Positions 4,909 through 11,572 of a stretch of 15,038 bases of DNA are shown here, piece by piece (the first letter of the stretch is position 1; each line of letters opens with the position of its first letter). The position numbers and the translations under genes are program-made. The notes below the pieces were generated by a model that was not told where the DNA came from, searched no databases, and worked only from the letters and a program-made list of their open reading frames with translations. Source of the DNA: Candidatus Curtissbacteria bacterium RIFCSPHIGHO2_12_FULL_41_17 (GTDB lineage: Bacteria > Patescibacteriota > Microgenomatia > Curtissbacterales > GWA2-41-24); assembly GCA_001774945.1 (NCBI GenBank), contig MFBL01000027.1, forward strand, positions 4,784 through 19,821. Reading direction: 5' to 3'.

Positions 4909-5580
4909 ATGCCAGGCAAAAATGTTTTGAAACAATATGTCGAGGAAGGTTACTACCACATTTATAATCGCGGAGTTGAAAAACGAAAGATATTTTTAGA
5001 TGAACAAGATTATAAAGTTTTTCTGAAGTATCTGAAACTCTATCTTGACCCCCCTGGTAAATTACCGATAAGAAAAGTCTCCATAGGAAACAACACATTC
5101 CAAACTGTGCCAAGACCCTTAAAAAACTACTACGACAAAGTGAAGCTCCTGTCTTATTGCTTAATGCCAAACCACTTTCATTTGCTAATAAAACAAACGG
5201 ACAAGAAGTCAATCGAATTGTTCATGAGGTCCCTTGCTACCAAATACTCCGTCTATTTTAATAAAAAATACAATCGGGTCGGTTCTCTTTTTCAAGGACC
5301 ATACAAGGCAGTCCTCGCCAGTGATGACATTTACCTTCTACACCTTTCCAGATATATCCATCTTAACCCCGGCAAGGATTCTCCTTACCGTATGGCCTAT
5401 TCAAGTTATCCGGAATATCTTCAGAAAAGAAACACCAGTTGGATATACACCAAAGATATTCTTTCTCATTTCAAAACCGCAAAAAAAACATCGCTCAAGG
5501 ACATGCTTTCCTATCAAAGTTTCGTGGATGATTATTTTCAAGATCCGAAAGAAATGGTTGGAGAACTCGCGATTGACTGA
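4909..5580 (+). CDS. REP-associated tyrosine transposase (Y1/HUH family, RAYT-like)
   Basis: The product has 223 residues and looks intact. The HUH metal-binding motif is M-P-N-H-F-H-L-L-I-K (86-95; H89 and H91). The catalytic tyrosine is probably Y113 in S-L-A-T-K-Y-S-V-Y-F-N, followed by the family block R-V-G-S-L-F-Q-G-P-Y-K-A-V (123-135) and R-Y-I-H-L-N-P (148-154). The N-terminus Y-H-I-Y-N-R-G-V (16-23) is also typical. These single-strand transposases nick at short hairpins and are linked to dispersed REP palindromes. Here matching ACGGCAAGG palindromes sit 28 bp upstream and 6 bp downstream, supporting that link. No left or right IS ends of the IS200/IS605 type are obvious. The gene has no SD and a weak promoter that would give a leaderless message. 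Confidence 0.9.
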   Translation: MPGKNVLKQYVEEGYYHIYNRGVEKRKIFLDEQDYKVFLKYLKLYLDPPGKLPIRKVSIGNNTFQTVPRPLKNYYDKVKLLSYCLMPNHFHLLIKQTDKKSIELFMRSLATKYSVYFNKKYNRVGSLFQGPYKAVLASDDIYLLHLSRYIHLNPGKDSPYRMAYSSYPEYLQKRNTSWIYTKDILSHFKTAKKTSLKDMLSYQSFVDDYFQDPKEMVGELAID

Positions 5581-5585
5581 CTGAC

Positions 5586-5608
5586 ACGGCAAGGAGAATC
5601 CTTGCCGT
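5586..5608. repeat. Perfect REP-like palindrome downstream of the transposase
   Basis: ACGGCAAGGA (5586-5595) and TCCTTGCCGT (5599-5608) form a perfect 10-bp stem with a GAA loop. Its arm is the start of the 27-bp tandem unit that follows. Confidence 0.85.
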
Positions 5609-5651
5609 AGTTTGCCGTAGTGCAATCCTTGCCGTAGTTTGCCGTAGTGCA
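5598..5651 (+). repeat. 27-bp tandem repeat, two perfect copies
   Basis: Two identical 27-bp units (5598-5624 and 5625-5651). Each contains CCTTGCCGTAG followed by TTTGCCGTAG, so the tetranucleotide GTAG occurs four times. GTAG is the conserved tetranucleotide flanking REP hairpins in Escherichia coli; its presence here may be meaningful or chance. The array ends just before the promoter of the next gene. Confidence 0.85.
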
Positions 5652-5655
5652 GATA

Positions 5656-5684
5656 TTGAAATCGATCGATCATAACCTTATACT
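5656..5684 (+). promoter_or_regulatory. Promoter of the IMPase-family gene
   Basis: TTGAAA (5656-5661), a 17-bp spacer and TATACT (5679-5684). The ATG at 5692 is 7 nt after the -10, predicting a leaderless transcript. Confidence 0.75.
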
Positions 5685-5691
5685 TGCTCAA

Positions 5692-6438
5692 ATGTTAGAC
5701 GTTGCCATCGAAGCCGCCAAAGCCGCCGGCCAGCTTGCTTACCGCTATTTCAAGACTCAACCCAAAGTTAGCTATAAAGCCGACAACTCCCCCGTCACCC
5801 GTGCCGATATCGAAGCCGAAAAACTAACTAGAAAAATTGTCCTAAAAAAATTCCCAGACCACGGTTTTTACGGGGAAGAAACAGGCGAAACACAACCCCA
5901 TGCCCCTTACAAGTGGGTCGTTGATCCCATCGACGGGACGCAGGCTTTCATCAGAGGGATCAGTTTGTGGATGACCTTAGTGGCACTTTTAAAAGACGGC
6001 AAGCCGATCATCGGAATCTCCTATTCCCCGTCAACCGGCCAGCTTTTTGTCGCCGAGAAGAGTAAGGGTACTTACCTAAATGGCAAAAAAACCAGGGTTT
6101 CAAAAATCAAAAAAATCGATGAAGCTTTTCTAGTCCATGGAGGTATAAAGAGTTTTAAACGGCAAGAGAAACTTGAAGGTTTAATTAACTTAACTGAAGC
6201 GGTCAAAGCCAGCAGAGGTTGGACGGACGGAGGCTATAATCTCTTACTAGACGCGAGAGCGGATATTTATGTAAGCGCCAGCGAACAAATTTATGATATT
6301 GCTGCACCAAGTATTCTCGTAGAAGAAGCCGGAGGCAAATTTACAGATTTTGACGGAAAATTCTCACTAATCTCAGGTAATGGCGTCGCCACCAACGGTT
6401 TCTTGCACAATCAGGTACTTAAAATACTCAATAGTTAA
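5692..6438 (+). CDS. Inositol monophosphatase-family phosphatase
   Basis: The product has 248 residues, close to the family norm of 250-270. The Mg-dependent sugar-phosphatase motifs are present: G-E-E-T (61-64), W-V-V-D-P-I-D-G-T (75-83, metal ligands D78 and D81), and E-Q-I-Y-D-I-A-A-P (198-206, D202) followed by E-E-A-G-G. The family includes inositol-1-phosphatase, histidinol-phosphatase (HisN) and CysQ; the F-I-R-G-I-S-L-W segment after D-P-I-D-G-T recalls HisN, but this is not decisive. I chose ATG 5692 over an in-frame GTG at 5647. The GTG falls inside the 27-bp tandem repeat and upstream of the promoter, while 5692 starts the typical M-L-D-V-A-I-E-A-A N-terminus. No SD. Confidence 0.88.
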   Translation: MLDVAIEAAKAAGQLAYRYFKTQPKVSYKADNSPVTRADIEAEKLTRKIVLKKFPDHGFYGEETGETQPHAPYKWVVDPIDGTQAFIRGISLWMTLVALLKDGKPIIGISYSPSTGQLFVAEKSKGTYLNGKKTRVSKIKKIDEAFLVHGGIKSFKRQEKLEGLINLTEAVKASRGWTDGGYNLLLDARADIYVSASEQIYDIAAPSILVEEAGGKFTDFDGKFSLISGNGVATNGFLHNQVLKILNS

Positions 6439-6467
6439 ATATTTTCAAAACTAAGTCACCTGATCCT

Positions 6468-7232
6468 TTATCCAGGAAAACTGTCACCAGAGGTTGATGA
6501 AGCGATCTTTCTTCCAACCGGCATAATGCCTTTCTCATAAAGCCGCGCTAAAACCTTGTCGATACGTTTTGGCCCCCAATTTCGTGCTGGCAAAATTTCT
6601 TCTGGAGTATGCGAAAGAAAATCAGCGATGGTAGGGAGATGCTTGAGATCGAATCTTGTCATAAATCCTGCCCTCATCGACAATCCAGCCCCGCTAAGAT
6701 TCTCTAACTGTTCATCCAAACGTTTATCAACTTTCTCGTCCCCTGTCTTAAACGCCTCCAAATTCCCCATATTCCTTCTGATTCTTTCAATTTCCCGGGC
6801 TTTTCTCGCCTCCTCTTCTTGATTGCCAACTGCTTGCTCGGGGTGCGGCGCTTCAAGTCCGGGTAACTCTATCCCCGCCTCTGAAAACCTTATAACAATA
6901 GCATCGCTTTCCCCCCCTAAAAATTTTTTTCTTTCTTCTTCCTGCGCGCGATCGAAGTTTTTTCTATCCGCCAACTGTCTTTGGTCAAACCCTTCAACTG
7001 AATCAATAATACCGTCAATATAAGCAATCCCCATAGCGATACTTCCTAATTGTCGTGCCAAAAGAACCACTCGGTCGAATCTCGCAGCAATATCGGAATC
7101 TTTGGGCGTCTCACAATCTCCTATCAACTCCGACTCCGTGTTAGACAAAAGATCCGAAAGTTCTCGTTGCCTTTCATTAAACTGCTCTAAAGCTACACTT
7201 CTTAATTTTTCTGGATCCATTTCAACAGACAT
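6468..7232 (-). CDS. Unrecognised protein with C-terminal alpha-CTD-like HhH domain
   Basis: The product has 254 residues from ATG 7232. Residues 1-170 are mostly helical and charged, with a short hydrophobic helix (about 55-78) and a Glu/Arg-rich stretch (about 136-155). No family is recognised there. Residues about 179-240 resemble the RNA polymerase alpha C-terminal domain: L-S-M-R-A-G-F in place of L-S-x-R-A-x-N, L-P-T-I-A-D-F-L for I-x-x-I-G-D-L-L, T-P-E-E-I-L for T-E-E-E-L-L, and N-W-G-P-K-R-I-D-K-V for N-x-G-x-K-S-L-x-E-I. That fold binds AT-rich DNA and activators. An upstream in-frame GTG (7253) overlaps the promoter -10 and is rejected. The gene is convergent with the IMPase gene, 29 bp apart. 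A regulator or polymerase-associated factor is possible (inference). Confidence 0.7.
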   Translation of the reverse strand: MSVEMDPEKLRSVALEQFNERQRELSDLLSNTESELIGDCETPKDSDIAARFDRVVLLARQLGSIAMGIAYIDGIIDSVEGFDQRQLADRKNFDRAQEEERKKFLGGESDAIVIRFSEAGIELPGLEAPHPEQAVGNQEEEARKAREIERIRRNMGNLEAFKTGDEKVDKRLDEQLENLSGAGLSMRAGFMTRFDLKHLPTIADFLSHTPEEILPARNWGPKRIDKVLARLYEKGIMPVGRKIASSTSGDSFPG

Positions 7233-7243
7233 AACAGTTGCGC

Positions 7244-7272
7244 ATAATAGCACTAACAGATTACGGGGTCAA
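7244..7272 (-). promoter_or_regulatory. Promoter of the alpha-CTD-like gene
   Basis: On the - strand, TTGACC (7272-7267), a 17-bp spacer and TATTAT (7249-7244) preceded by TGC. Transcription should begin near 7237, about 5 nt before ATG 7232. Confidence 0.75.
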
Positions 7273-7299
7273 ATTCACTTGCAAGCATAGCATCTAATT

Positions 7300-7327
7300 C
7301 ACTTTAATTATTTAAATAACTAAAGTG
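7300..7327. repeat. 28-bp near-perfect AT-rich palindrome
   Basis: CACTTTA-ATTATTT and AAATAAC-TAAAGTG are complementary except at one position. It lies 27 bp upstream of the -35 of the alpha-CTD-like gene and 22 bp downstream of the EEP gene stop. No T-run follows on either side, so it is not a clear terminator. AATTCACTT occurs at its left edge (7297-7305) and again at 7272-7280. Operator or transcription-end structure are both possible. Confidence 0.6.
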
Positions 7328-7349
7328 GTTTGGGGGATTTGAAGAAGAC

Positions 7350-8075
7350 TTAAAAAGAAATTCTGGCAAAGACGGGTAAATGGTCGGAAGCGTCGGATTC
7401 AATCACCTTAATTTTTTCAACCTTGACCCCGCGGGTCAAAATATAATCAATTTGCTTCCCGATTGTCGGGTCAGTAACAAAACCTTTACCTAAGCTTGGA
7501 TCATCCAAAAGTTTGCGCAAAACTGCCAGTTCCTCGCTTTTGGGCTCGCAGTTTAAATCTCCCATTAAAACCAGTGGTCCCTCAAGCTCCAGAATTGCTT
7601 CTTCAAGCTTCTTTACCTGCTTCATCCGTTCGTTGTGTAAGTCAAAAGAAAGATGGGTACATATTACCCATAATGTTGTTTTACCTAAATCCACTTTTGC
7701 CTGAAGGATACTTCTCGGCTCACTTAGGTGAGTCCCGTCATATTCGGCCTTTGGATTGTCGCCCACATACATCCTGTGAACATAACTTTCTACCATTGGA
7801 AAACGGCTCAAAAGTGCGTTACCGTACCAAATGCTCTCGTCTTTTTCGTCAGGGATAATACAAGGTCCTGCCACCTTGTTCATCGAAAGAGCCTTTGAAA
7901 TAATTTCCAGCTCATCGTCGAAACGGCTGCGCTTGTGATATTTGTTATCCAGTTCGTTAAGCCCAACAATATCCGCACCTGAATCTCTAATTGTTTTTAT
8001 CGTTTCGTCCAAATTGTAAACCTGTTGGGTGTTACATCCTCTTTGAATGTTATAAGTGAGAATTCCAAGAGTCAT
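7350..8075 (-). CDS. Endonuclease/exonuclease/phosphatase (EEP) family hydrolase
   Basis: The product has 241 residues and all the EEP active-site motifs: T-Y-N-I-Q (7-11, N9), G-L-N-E-L-D (38-43, E41), Y-G-N-A-L-L-S-R-F-P (84-93), C-T-H-L-S (139-143, H141), M-G-D-L-N (171-175, D173 and N175), Q-I-D-Y-I-L (208-213, D210) and S-D-H-type S-D-A-S-D-H-L-P-V (227-235, D231 and H232). The fold covers nucleases, sphingomyelinase-like and inositol-polyphosphate phosphatases; the substrate cannot be told. No signal peptide is visible, so it is probably cytoplasmic. It starts 3 bp after the phosphomannomutase stop with no SD, so translation is likely coupled and it is the last gene of the operon. Confidence 0.88.
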   Translation of the reverse strand: MTLGILTYNIQRGCNTQQVYNLDETIKTIRDSGADIVGLNELDNKYHKRSRFDDELEIISKALSMNKVAGPCIIPDEKDESIWYGNALLSRFPMVESYVHRMYVGDNPKAEYDGTHLSEPRSILQAKVDLGKTTLWVICTHLSFDLHNERMKQVKKLEEAILELEGPLVLMGDLNCEPKSEELAVLRKLLDDPSLGKGFVTDPTIGKQIDYILTRGVKVEKIKVIESDASDHLPVFARISF

Positions 8076-8078
8076 TGG

Positions 8079-9500
8079 CTAGTTGAGAGCGTCGGTATTG
8101 ACACCATCTTTAAAGTCGATTTCCTTGTACTGGTGCAAGATTGCCGAAAGAGTTTGACGTAGCTTCGCAAAATTCACTTCATCCCGAGCTTCGTACTTAA
8201 TTGTTAAATAAGGGCCGTTTTGCGAAGCCCGAATCACTCCCATTTCACCGGCAGTATCAAACCTAATCCCATCAATCTCCACAAACTCTGCGTTGGGAAA
8301 AGCTTCTTTGATATCTTTGGCAATTTTTTGGGAAACAAGCTCAAATTTAACCTCATCCGGACAGCCGACCTTAATTTCCGGACTGGAATGATATTTAGGA
8401 AGCTCCTCGACGACTTCATTAAACGACTTGCCAACTCTAGTTAAATAGGCCAACAGTCTTAAAGACGCATATGCTTCATCGTCGTGTCCGTAAAAGTTAT
8501 CGGTAAAGAACATATGGCCGGAAAGTTCGCCTCCAAAAGGCGCTCTCTCCTCCCTAACCTTGGCTTTGATGAATGAATGGCCGGTCACCCACATCACTGG
8601 TTGACCGCCTTTGGCCTCAATTACATCCTTGACTTGTTTTGAACAAAGCACGTTAAAGACAATTTTGGCGCCGGGTATAAACTCAAGAACGTCTTTGGCA
8701 AAAATAGCCACCAATGTGTCATTCCAAATTAGCCTTCCCCTGCCATCGACTACGCCCATTCTGTCGCCGTCTGTGTCGTAAGAAAAACCAATATCCGCAC
8801 CTACTTCAACAACTTTTTTAGCAAGCCTTTCTTGGACTTCACGATCGGTGGGATCGGCAGTGCCAAGAGGAAAACTGCCGTCAAGTTCTGTATGCTGCTC
8901 GACAACTTCACATCCGGCTTCTTTTAAAATCGAGGGCAGAAACATTCCCGCAGTGCCGTAAATGGTATCTACCACAACTTTGAATTGCCTGATCTTGCCC
9001 ATTCTCCTTAAAACATCCGCTTTGTAATCAGGGAAGACGTCCTGTTCTCGAACTGAACCTTTTCGGTCAAACTTCTTAAAATTTCCGCTTTGGGCAATTT
9101 TTTTATACTCTTGGATCTCAGAAGTGATCATCGTGTCGGAGAAACCAACAGCCAGCTTTAACCCGTTATACTCAGCCGGATTATGGGAAGCCGTAATCAT
9201 CGCCGCCCCTTTAAGTCGCAGAAAATACTGAGCAAAATAGATGATTTGAGCCAAACTCAAACCGATATCAACAACATCAACGCCGCTTTCAAGAAGCCCT
9301 TTAATAAAAGCATCGCTGTACTCCTTGCCTGTTAAGCGATTATCTCGGCCGACTACAACCTCCCAGACGCGTCTTTGGTAAAGAAATGTTGCGTATGCCT
9401 TCCCAAGTACCTCAAAGCTTTCTGCGTCGAAATCTTTGCCTGCAACTCCGCGCAGATCATAGCCGCGGAAAATGTGGTCGGGTATATCGATTTTTGTCAT
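8079..9500 (-). CDS. Phosphomannomutase/phosphoglucomutase
   Basis: The 473-residue product is of normal length for the alpha-D-phosphohexomutase superfamily, which interconverts hexose 1- and 6-phosphates for sugar-nucleotide synthesis. All four signature loops are present: the phosphoserine loop T-A-S-H-N-P (103-108, S105), the metal loop D-T-D-G-D-R (242-247), the sugar-binding loop G-E-L-S-G-H (324-329) and the C-terminal phosphate loop around K-Y-E-A-R. The N-terminus F-R-G-Y-D-L-R-G (11-18) is typical. The loop G-E-L-S-G-H fits PMM/PGM (ManB/AlgC type) better than PNGM (GlmM), which usually has G-E-x-S-G-H-x-I/L in a different context. It follows the four-helix-bundle gene by 66 bp that include a heptamer array. 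Confidence 0.93.
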   Translation of the reverse strand: MTKIDIPDHIFRGYDLRGVAGKDFDAESFEVLGKAYATFLYQRRVWEVVVGRDNRLTGKEYSDAFIKGLLESGVDVVDIGLSLAQIIYFAQYFLRLKGAAMITASHNPAEYNGLKLAVGFSDTMITSEIQEYKKIAQSGNFKKFDRKGSVREQDVFPDYKADVLRRMGKIRQFKVVVDTIYGTAGMFLPSILKEAGCEVVEQHTELDGSFPLGTADPTDREVQERLAKKVVEVGADIGFSYDTDGDRMGVVDGRGRLIWNDTLVAIFAKDVLEFIPGAKIVFNVLCSKQVKDVIEAKGGQPVMWVTGHSFIKAKVREERAPFGGELSGHMFFTDNFYGHDDEAYASLRLLAYLTRVGKSFNEVVEELPKYHSSPEIKVGCPDEVKFELVSQKIAKDIKEAFPNAEFVEIDGIRFDTAGEMGVIRASQNGPYLTIKYEARDEVNFAKLRQTLSAILHQYKEIDFKDGVNTDALN

Positions 9501-9516
9501 GAGGATTTTTCTGTTT

Positions 9517-9551
9517 AAATCAAAATTTAAATATCAAAAATCAAAATCACA
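9517..9551 (+). repeat. Heptamer array, left arm of four-helix-bundle cassette 1
   Basis: Five 7-bp units, AAATCAA-type (AAATCAA, AATTTAA, ATATCAA, AAATCAA, AATCACA). Positions 9517-9537 are complementary at 19 of 21 positions, plus one wobble, to 9933-9953 at the other end of the four-helix-bundle gene. Confidence 0.8.
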
Positions 9552-9566
9552 GTGCAAATTGTAAAA

Positions 9567-9959
9567 TTATTTTCTCCCTTTTAAAGTCAGAATACTAGTG
9601 GCAAATACTCGTGAAACCTCATCAAGCTCATCTAAAAACCAAGCAACATCTGATTGAACTACCCTGGCAGAATCTCGAAGCAAAGCCAGCCAGAGCTTAC
9701 TTTCATTAGCACTCTTCAATGAATGGTTGAAATAATTTGTAAAATCACGCCTTGAACTGGATGCAGAAGCCTCTATGTAAGTACCGAGTATTCCTGTTCC
9801 GCTTCTTAAAAGCTGATCTCCAATTATCCTTGAAACATTATCTTTGGGAAGTTTGTCGATAAACTTAATCAATCTAAGCACAAAATTGTACAGTCGCTTC
9901 TTAAACTCAATTTTAAATTTTTCATTGTCATTTTGATATTTGACTTTTGATTTTTGCAT
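9567..9959 (-). CDS. Four-helix-bundle protein (S23 / 23S rRNA IVS family), copy 1
   Basis: The product has 130 residues. The pattern matches the S23/IVS four-helix-bundle family: a first helix ending K-L-P-K-D-N, then G-D-Q-L-L-R-S-G-T-G-I-L-G-T-Y-I-E-A (47-64, equivalent to the family Q-x-x-R-S-x-x-S-I-x-x-N-I-x-E), S-S-R-R-D-F (68-73), and a long helix with S-L-K-S-A-N-E-S-K-L-W-L. Members were first found in intervening sequences of 23S rRNA; the Avd protein of diversity-generating retroelements shares the fold. The first nine residues are encoded by the right-arm heptamer array. The ATG overlaps the galT stop by one base (TAATG), implying coupling. It interrupts an otherwise metabolic operon and is bracketed by inverted repeats. 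Confidence 0.85.
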   Translation of the reverse strand: MQKSKVKYQNDNEKFKIEFKKRLYNFVLRLIKFIDKLPKDNVSRIIGDQLLRSGTGILGTYIEASASSSRRDFTNYFNHSLKSANESKLWLALLRDSARVVQSDVAWFLDELDEVSRVFATSILTLKGRK

Positions 9960-9960
9960 T
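9933..9960 (-). repeat. Heptamer array, right arm of four-helix-bundle cassette 1
   Basis: Four 7-bp units (TTGATAT, TTGACTT, TTGATTT, TTGCATT), the inverse of the AAATCAA class at 9517-9551. It spans the first nine codons of the four-helix-bundle gene and reaches the stop codon of galT. Confidence 0.8.
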
Positions 9961-10831
9961 AACCTTCTGTTTCTTCTTTTAAAATCTCCGCTGCGTCAGC
10001 AGGATCAACAATATTAACTGAAAGGCCGGTTCCAAGCTCAAACCCCGCGCGGTGAACCAAACGCGGAATGATCCTGATATACCAATCCTTATCGTGATAA
10101 ATATAGAAATTGTAGGCCGGCCCATCCTTGAAGGCCACCATCGGCATGCCCGGATGAAAATGCTCCCCTCCTAAAAGATGCTTTATCAGACGTCTGAGGG
10201 TGTTTGGAAGCACCTGTGCCAAATCGGCTAAAGCCTCCGGCGCAATCTGGCCAAAATACTCGCCTCTCTTTTTAGGCGAAAGCCAAACCTCAAACGGCCA
10301 CTGGCTAAAATCCGGACAGTGGACCACAAAATGGTCTGTTTCAAAAACCGGATTAACCACCGGCTCGATAGACAGTGAATCCAAGGTGATTTGTTTAGGC
10401 ACAACCACAAGCTGCGAATGCGGATGGTTGATGGAAGCTCCGGCAACTTCGCCGACGTTATTGAAAATCATCACGTAACCGTTTTTGGTATGGAAGTTGA
10501 AGCGGTCGCGAAAAGCCGTAAGAATCTTGTGGACTTGCTCAACAGAAAGCCGATCAAAATCCTTCACATCGTCCGGCGAGTGAATAATGACTTCGTGAAA
10601 GTCGGTAATCGGATATTTGTTGGTGACAACCCGAACCTGCCAGCCGGGACTGTAGGGCTCACCTTGCGGAATACGGTAAACCTCCGTACCGGGAATTTTT
10701 TCAAAACCCGGGCAGAAAACACAAATTTTGTTCACATTTGATGCGGCTTTGGCTTCTTTGGGCCTTTTTGACCGCCCTTCAGCAATAATCACCCAGCGGT
10801 TGGTGGTAACATCCGGCACGAACTTTGCCAT
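9959..10831 (-). CDS. galT: Galactose-1-phosphate uridylyltransferase-like (HIT superfamily)
   Basis: The product has 290 residues, shorter than the approximately 350 of E. coli GalT but complete. N-terminal R-W-V-I-I-A (12-17) and C-V-F-C-P-G (37-42, zinc cysteines) match GalT. The nucleotidyl-transfer motif is H-P-H-S-Q (136-140), with H138 the expected nucleophile. The second half holds F-E-V-W-L-S-P and Y-N-F-Y-I-Y-H (the GalT-C region), also W-Y-I-R-I-I-P-R. It likely exchanges UMP between UDP-hexose and hexose-1-phosphate; exact sugar specificity is not shown. It is the first gene of a four-gene operon. The promoter is an extended -10 (TGC-TAAACT, 10846-10838) 6 nt before the ATG, so the message should be leaderless. 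Confidence 0.85.
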   Translation of the reverse strand: MAKFVPDVTTNRWVIIAEGRSKRPKEAKAASNVNKICVFCPGFEKIPGTEVYRIPQGEPYSPGWQVRVVTNKYPITDFHEVIIHSPDDVKDFDRLSVEQVHKILTAFRDRFNFHTKNGYVMIFNNVGEVAGASINHPHSQLVVVPKQITLDSLSIEPVVNPVFETDHFVVHCPDFSQWPFEVWLSPKKRGEYFGQIAPEALADLAQVLPNTLRRLIKHLLGGEHFHPGMPMVAFKDGPAYNFYIYHDKDWYIRIIPRLVHRAGFELGTGLSVNIVDPADAAEILKEETEG

Positions 10832-10837
10832 AATTTT

Positions 10838-10846
10838 AGTTTAGCA
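10838..10846 (-). promoter_or_regulatory. Extended -10 promoter of the galT operon
   Basis: TGC-TAAACT on the - strand (10846-10838). The ATG at 10831 is 6 nt further on. The -35 region (about 10866-10861) is weak. Confidence 0.55.
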
Positions 10847-10898
10847 TGAATTAATAAAATTGAATAAGTAAGGGTAATTGCTAATATCTGGCACCAAC

Positions 10899-11019
10899 TG
10901 TCATTGCGAGAAGCCCTGAGCTTGCTTGCACTGAGCTTGTCGAATGTGTCGAAGGGCGACGACGCAATCTAGCTTTAAAAAGAGATTGCTTCGACTCCTG
11001 ACAGAGTCTCGCAATGACA
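10899..11019. repeat. 121-bp inverted-repeat element (TGTCATTGCGAGA ends)
   Basis: Perfect 13-bp terminal inverted repeats TGTCATTGCGAGA (10899-10911) and TCTCGCAATGACA (11007-11019), with a second inverted pair GCAATCT/AGATTGC inside. The interior (about 10914-10957) carries a different dispersed block with CCCTGAGCTTG and CTTGTCGAA motifs, also seen in altered form near 2240-2290. A 76-bp relative sits inside the glycosyltransferase gene (13664-13739). It has no coding capacity, so it is MITE- or REP-doublet-like. Confidence 0.85.
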
Positions 11020-11572
11020 AATAGAAAAAGAATTTACATAAAATAGCGTCATAACGGTCCATAAGTGCATTTTTCGGTACTGGAAAATAGATATTACCCT
11101 AAGTAATGGAAAGTCAACTATAATAATTTCGAAGCTAGCTTAGACTTAGAGTTATTATTACAATGCTCTAAAAATAACAATTTCTCCAACTCAAATCAGT
11201 TAAAAATATAAGATCATAGTAATCGAAACTACTATGAGGAAATCATATTTTTCTAGATTCACTATAAGTTTCAAAGAAACAAAAAGGATGATTTCCGAAT
11301 TGTCATATTTGAGTAATTTTGTTACTGATGATCTGATAGAATTTATTTACAGCTTGAGCCTCGCAATTAGGTAAGTCCGTTCGGCAATACCATTGCTTAC
11401 TAATATAGGGTTATTATTTGTAACAATTTTTCTCAAAAATTAAACTTACCCGTCCTGCAATATTTTAAACATCTAGTTTACTTATTTGATGGAGATTTAT
11501 GCTTTTGCTATAAGGTTGCCAAAAATACAGAAAAAAATAATTTTTGAATTTTCGGTGGTTTTCACAAATGCT
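11020..11572. other. AT-rich island with several hairpins, no clear gene
   Basis: Markedly more AT-rich than the flanks. Stems seen: TTAGAG/CTCTAA (11146-11171), CATAGTA/TACTATG (about 11214-11236), GGAAATCAT/ATGATTTCC (11238-11246/11288-11296) enclosing GTTTC/GAAAC, and AATTTTT/AAAAATT near 11427-11443. A consensus TATAAT occurs at 11119-11124 on the + strand without a good -35. One 46-codon ORF is possible (11234-11374). A weak T-run on the - strand (about 11541-11530) after the wecG stop could end that operon. A non-coding RNA or a decayed insertion would explain the nested stems. Confidence 0.45.
11234..11374 (+). CDS. Possible 46-aa ORF in the AT-rich island
   Basis: The frame runs ATG to TAA for 46 codons, starting M-R-K-S-Y-F-S-R-F and ending S-L-S-L-A-I-R. 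It is basic at the N-terminus and has no recognised domain. No SD is visible and no nearby promoter fits; nested hairpins overlap the frame, which favours a structured RNA or chance. It is listed because it is the longest + strand frame in the 550-bp island. Confidence 0.18.
   Translation: MRKSYFSRFTISFKETKRMISELSYLSNFVTDDLIEFIYSLSLAIR

Noticed and set aside
5647..5691. GTG at 5647 as the start of the IMPase-family gene
   Set aside because: It lies in the 27-bp tandem repeat and upstream of the predicted promoter; ATG 5692 starts the conserved N-terminus.
7233..7253. GTG at 7253 as the start of the alpha-CTD-like gene
   Set aside because: It overlaps the -10 hexamer of a strong promoter, so it would not be transcribed.
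10200..10741. Open frames on the + strand opposite galT
   Set aside because: They are antisense shadows of a well-supported coding gene with no signals of their own.
11020..11572. tmRNA, RNase P or SRP RNA in the AT-rich island
   Set aside because: None of the conserved core sequences of these RNAs is visible.
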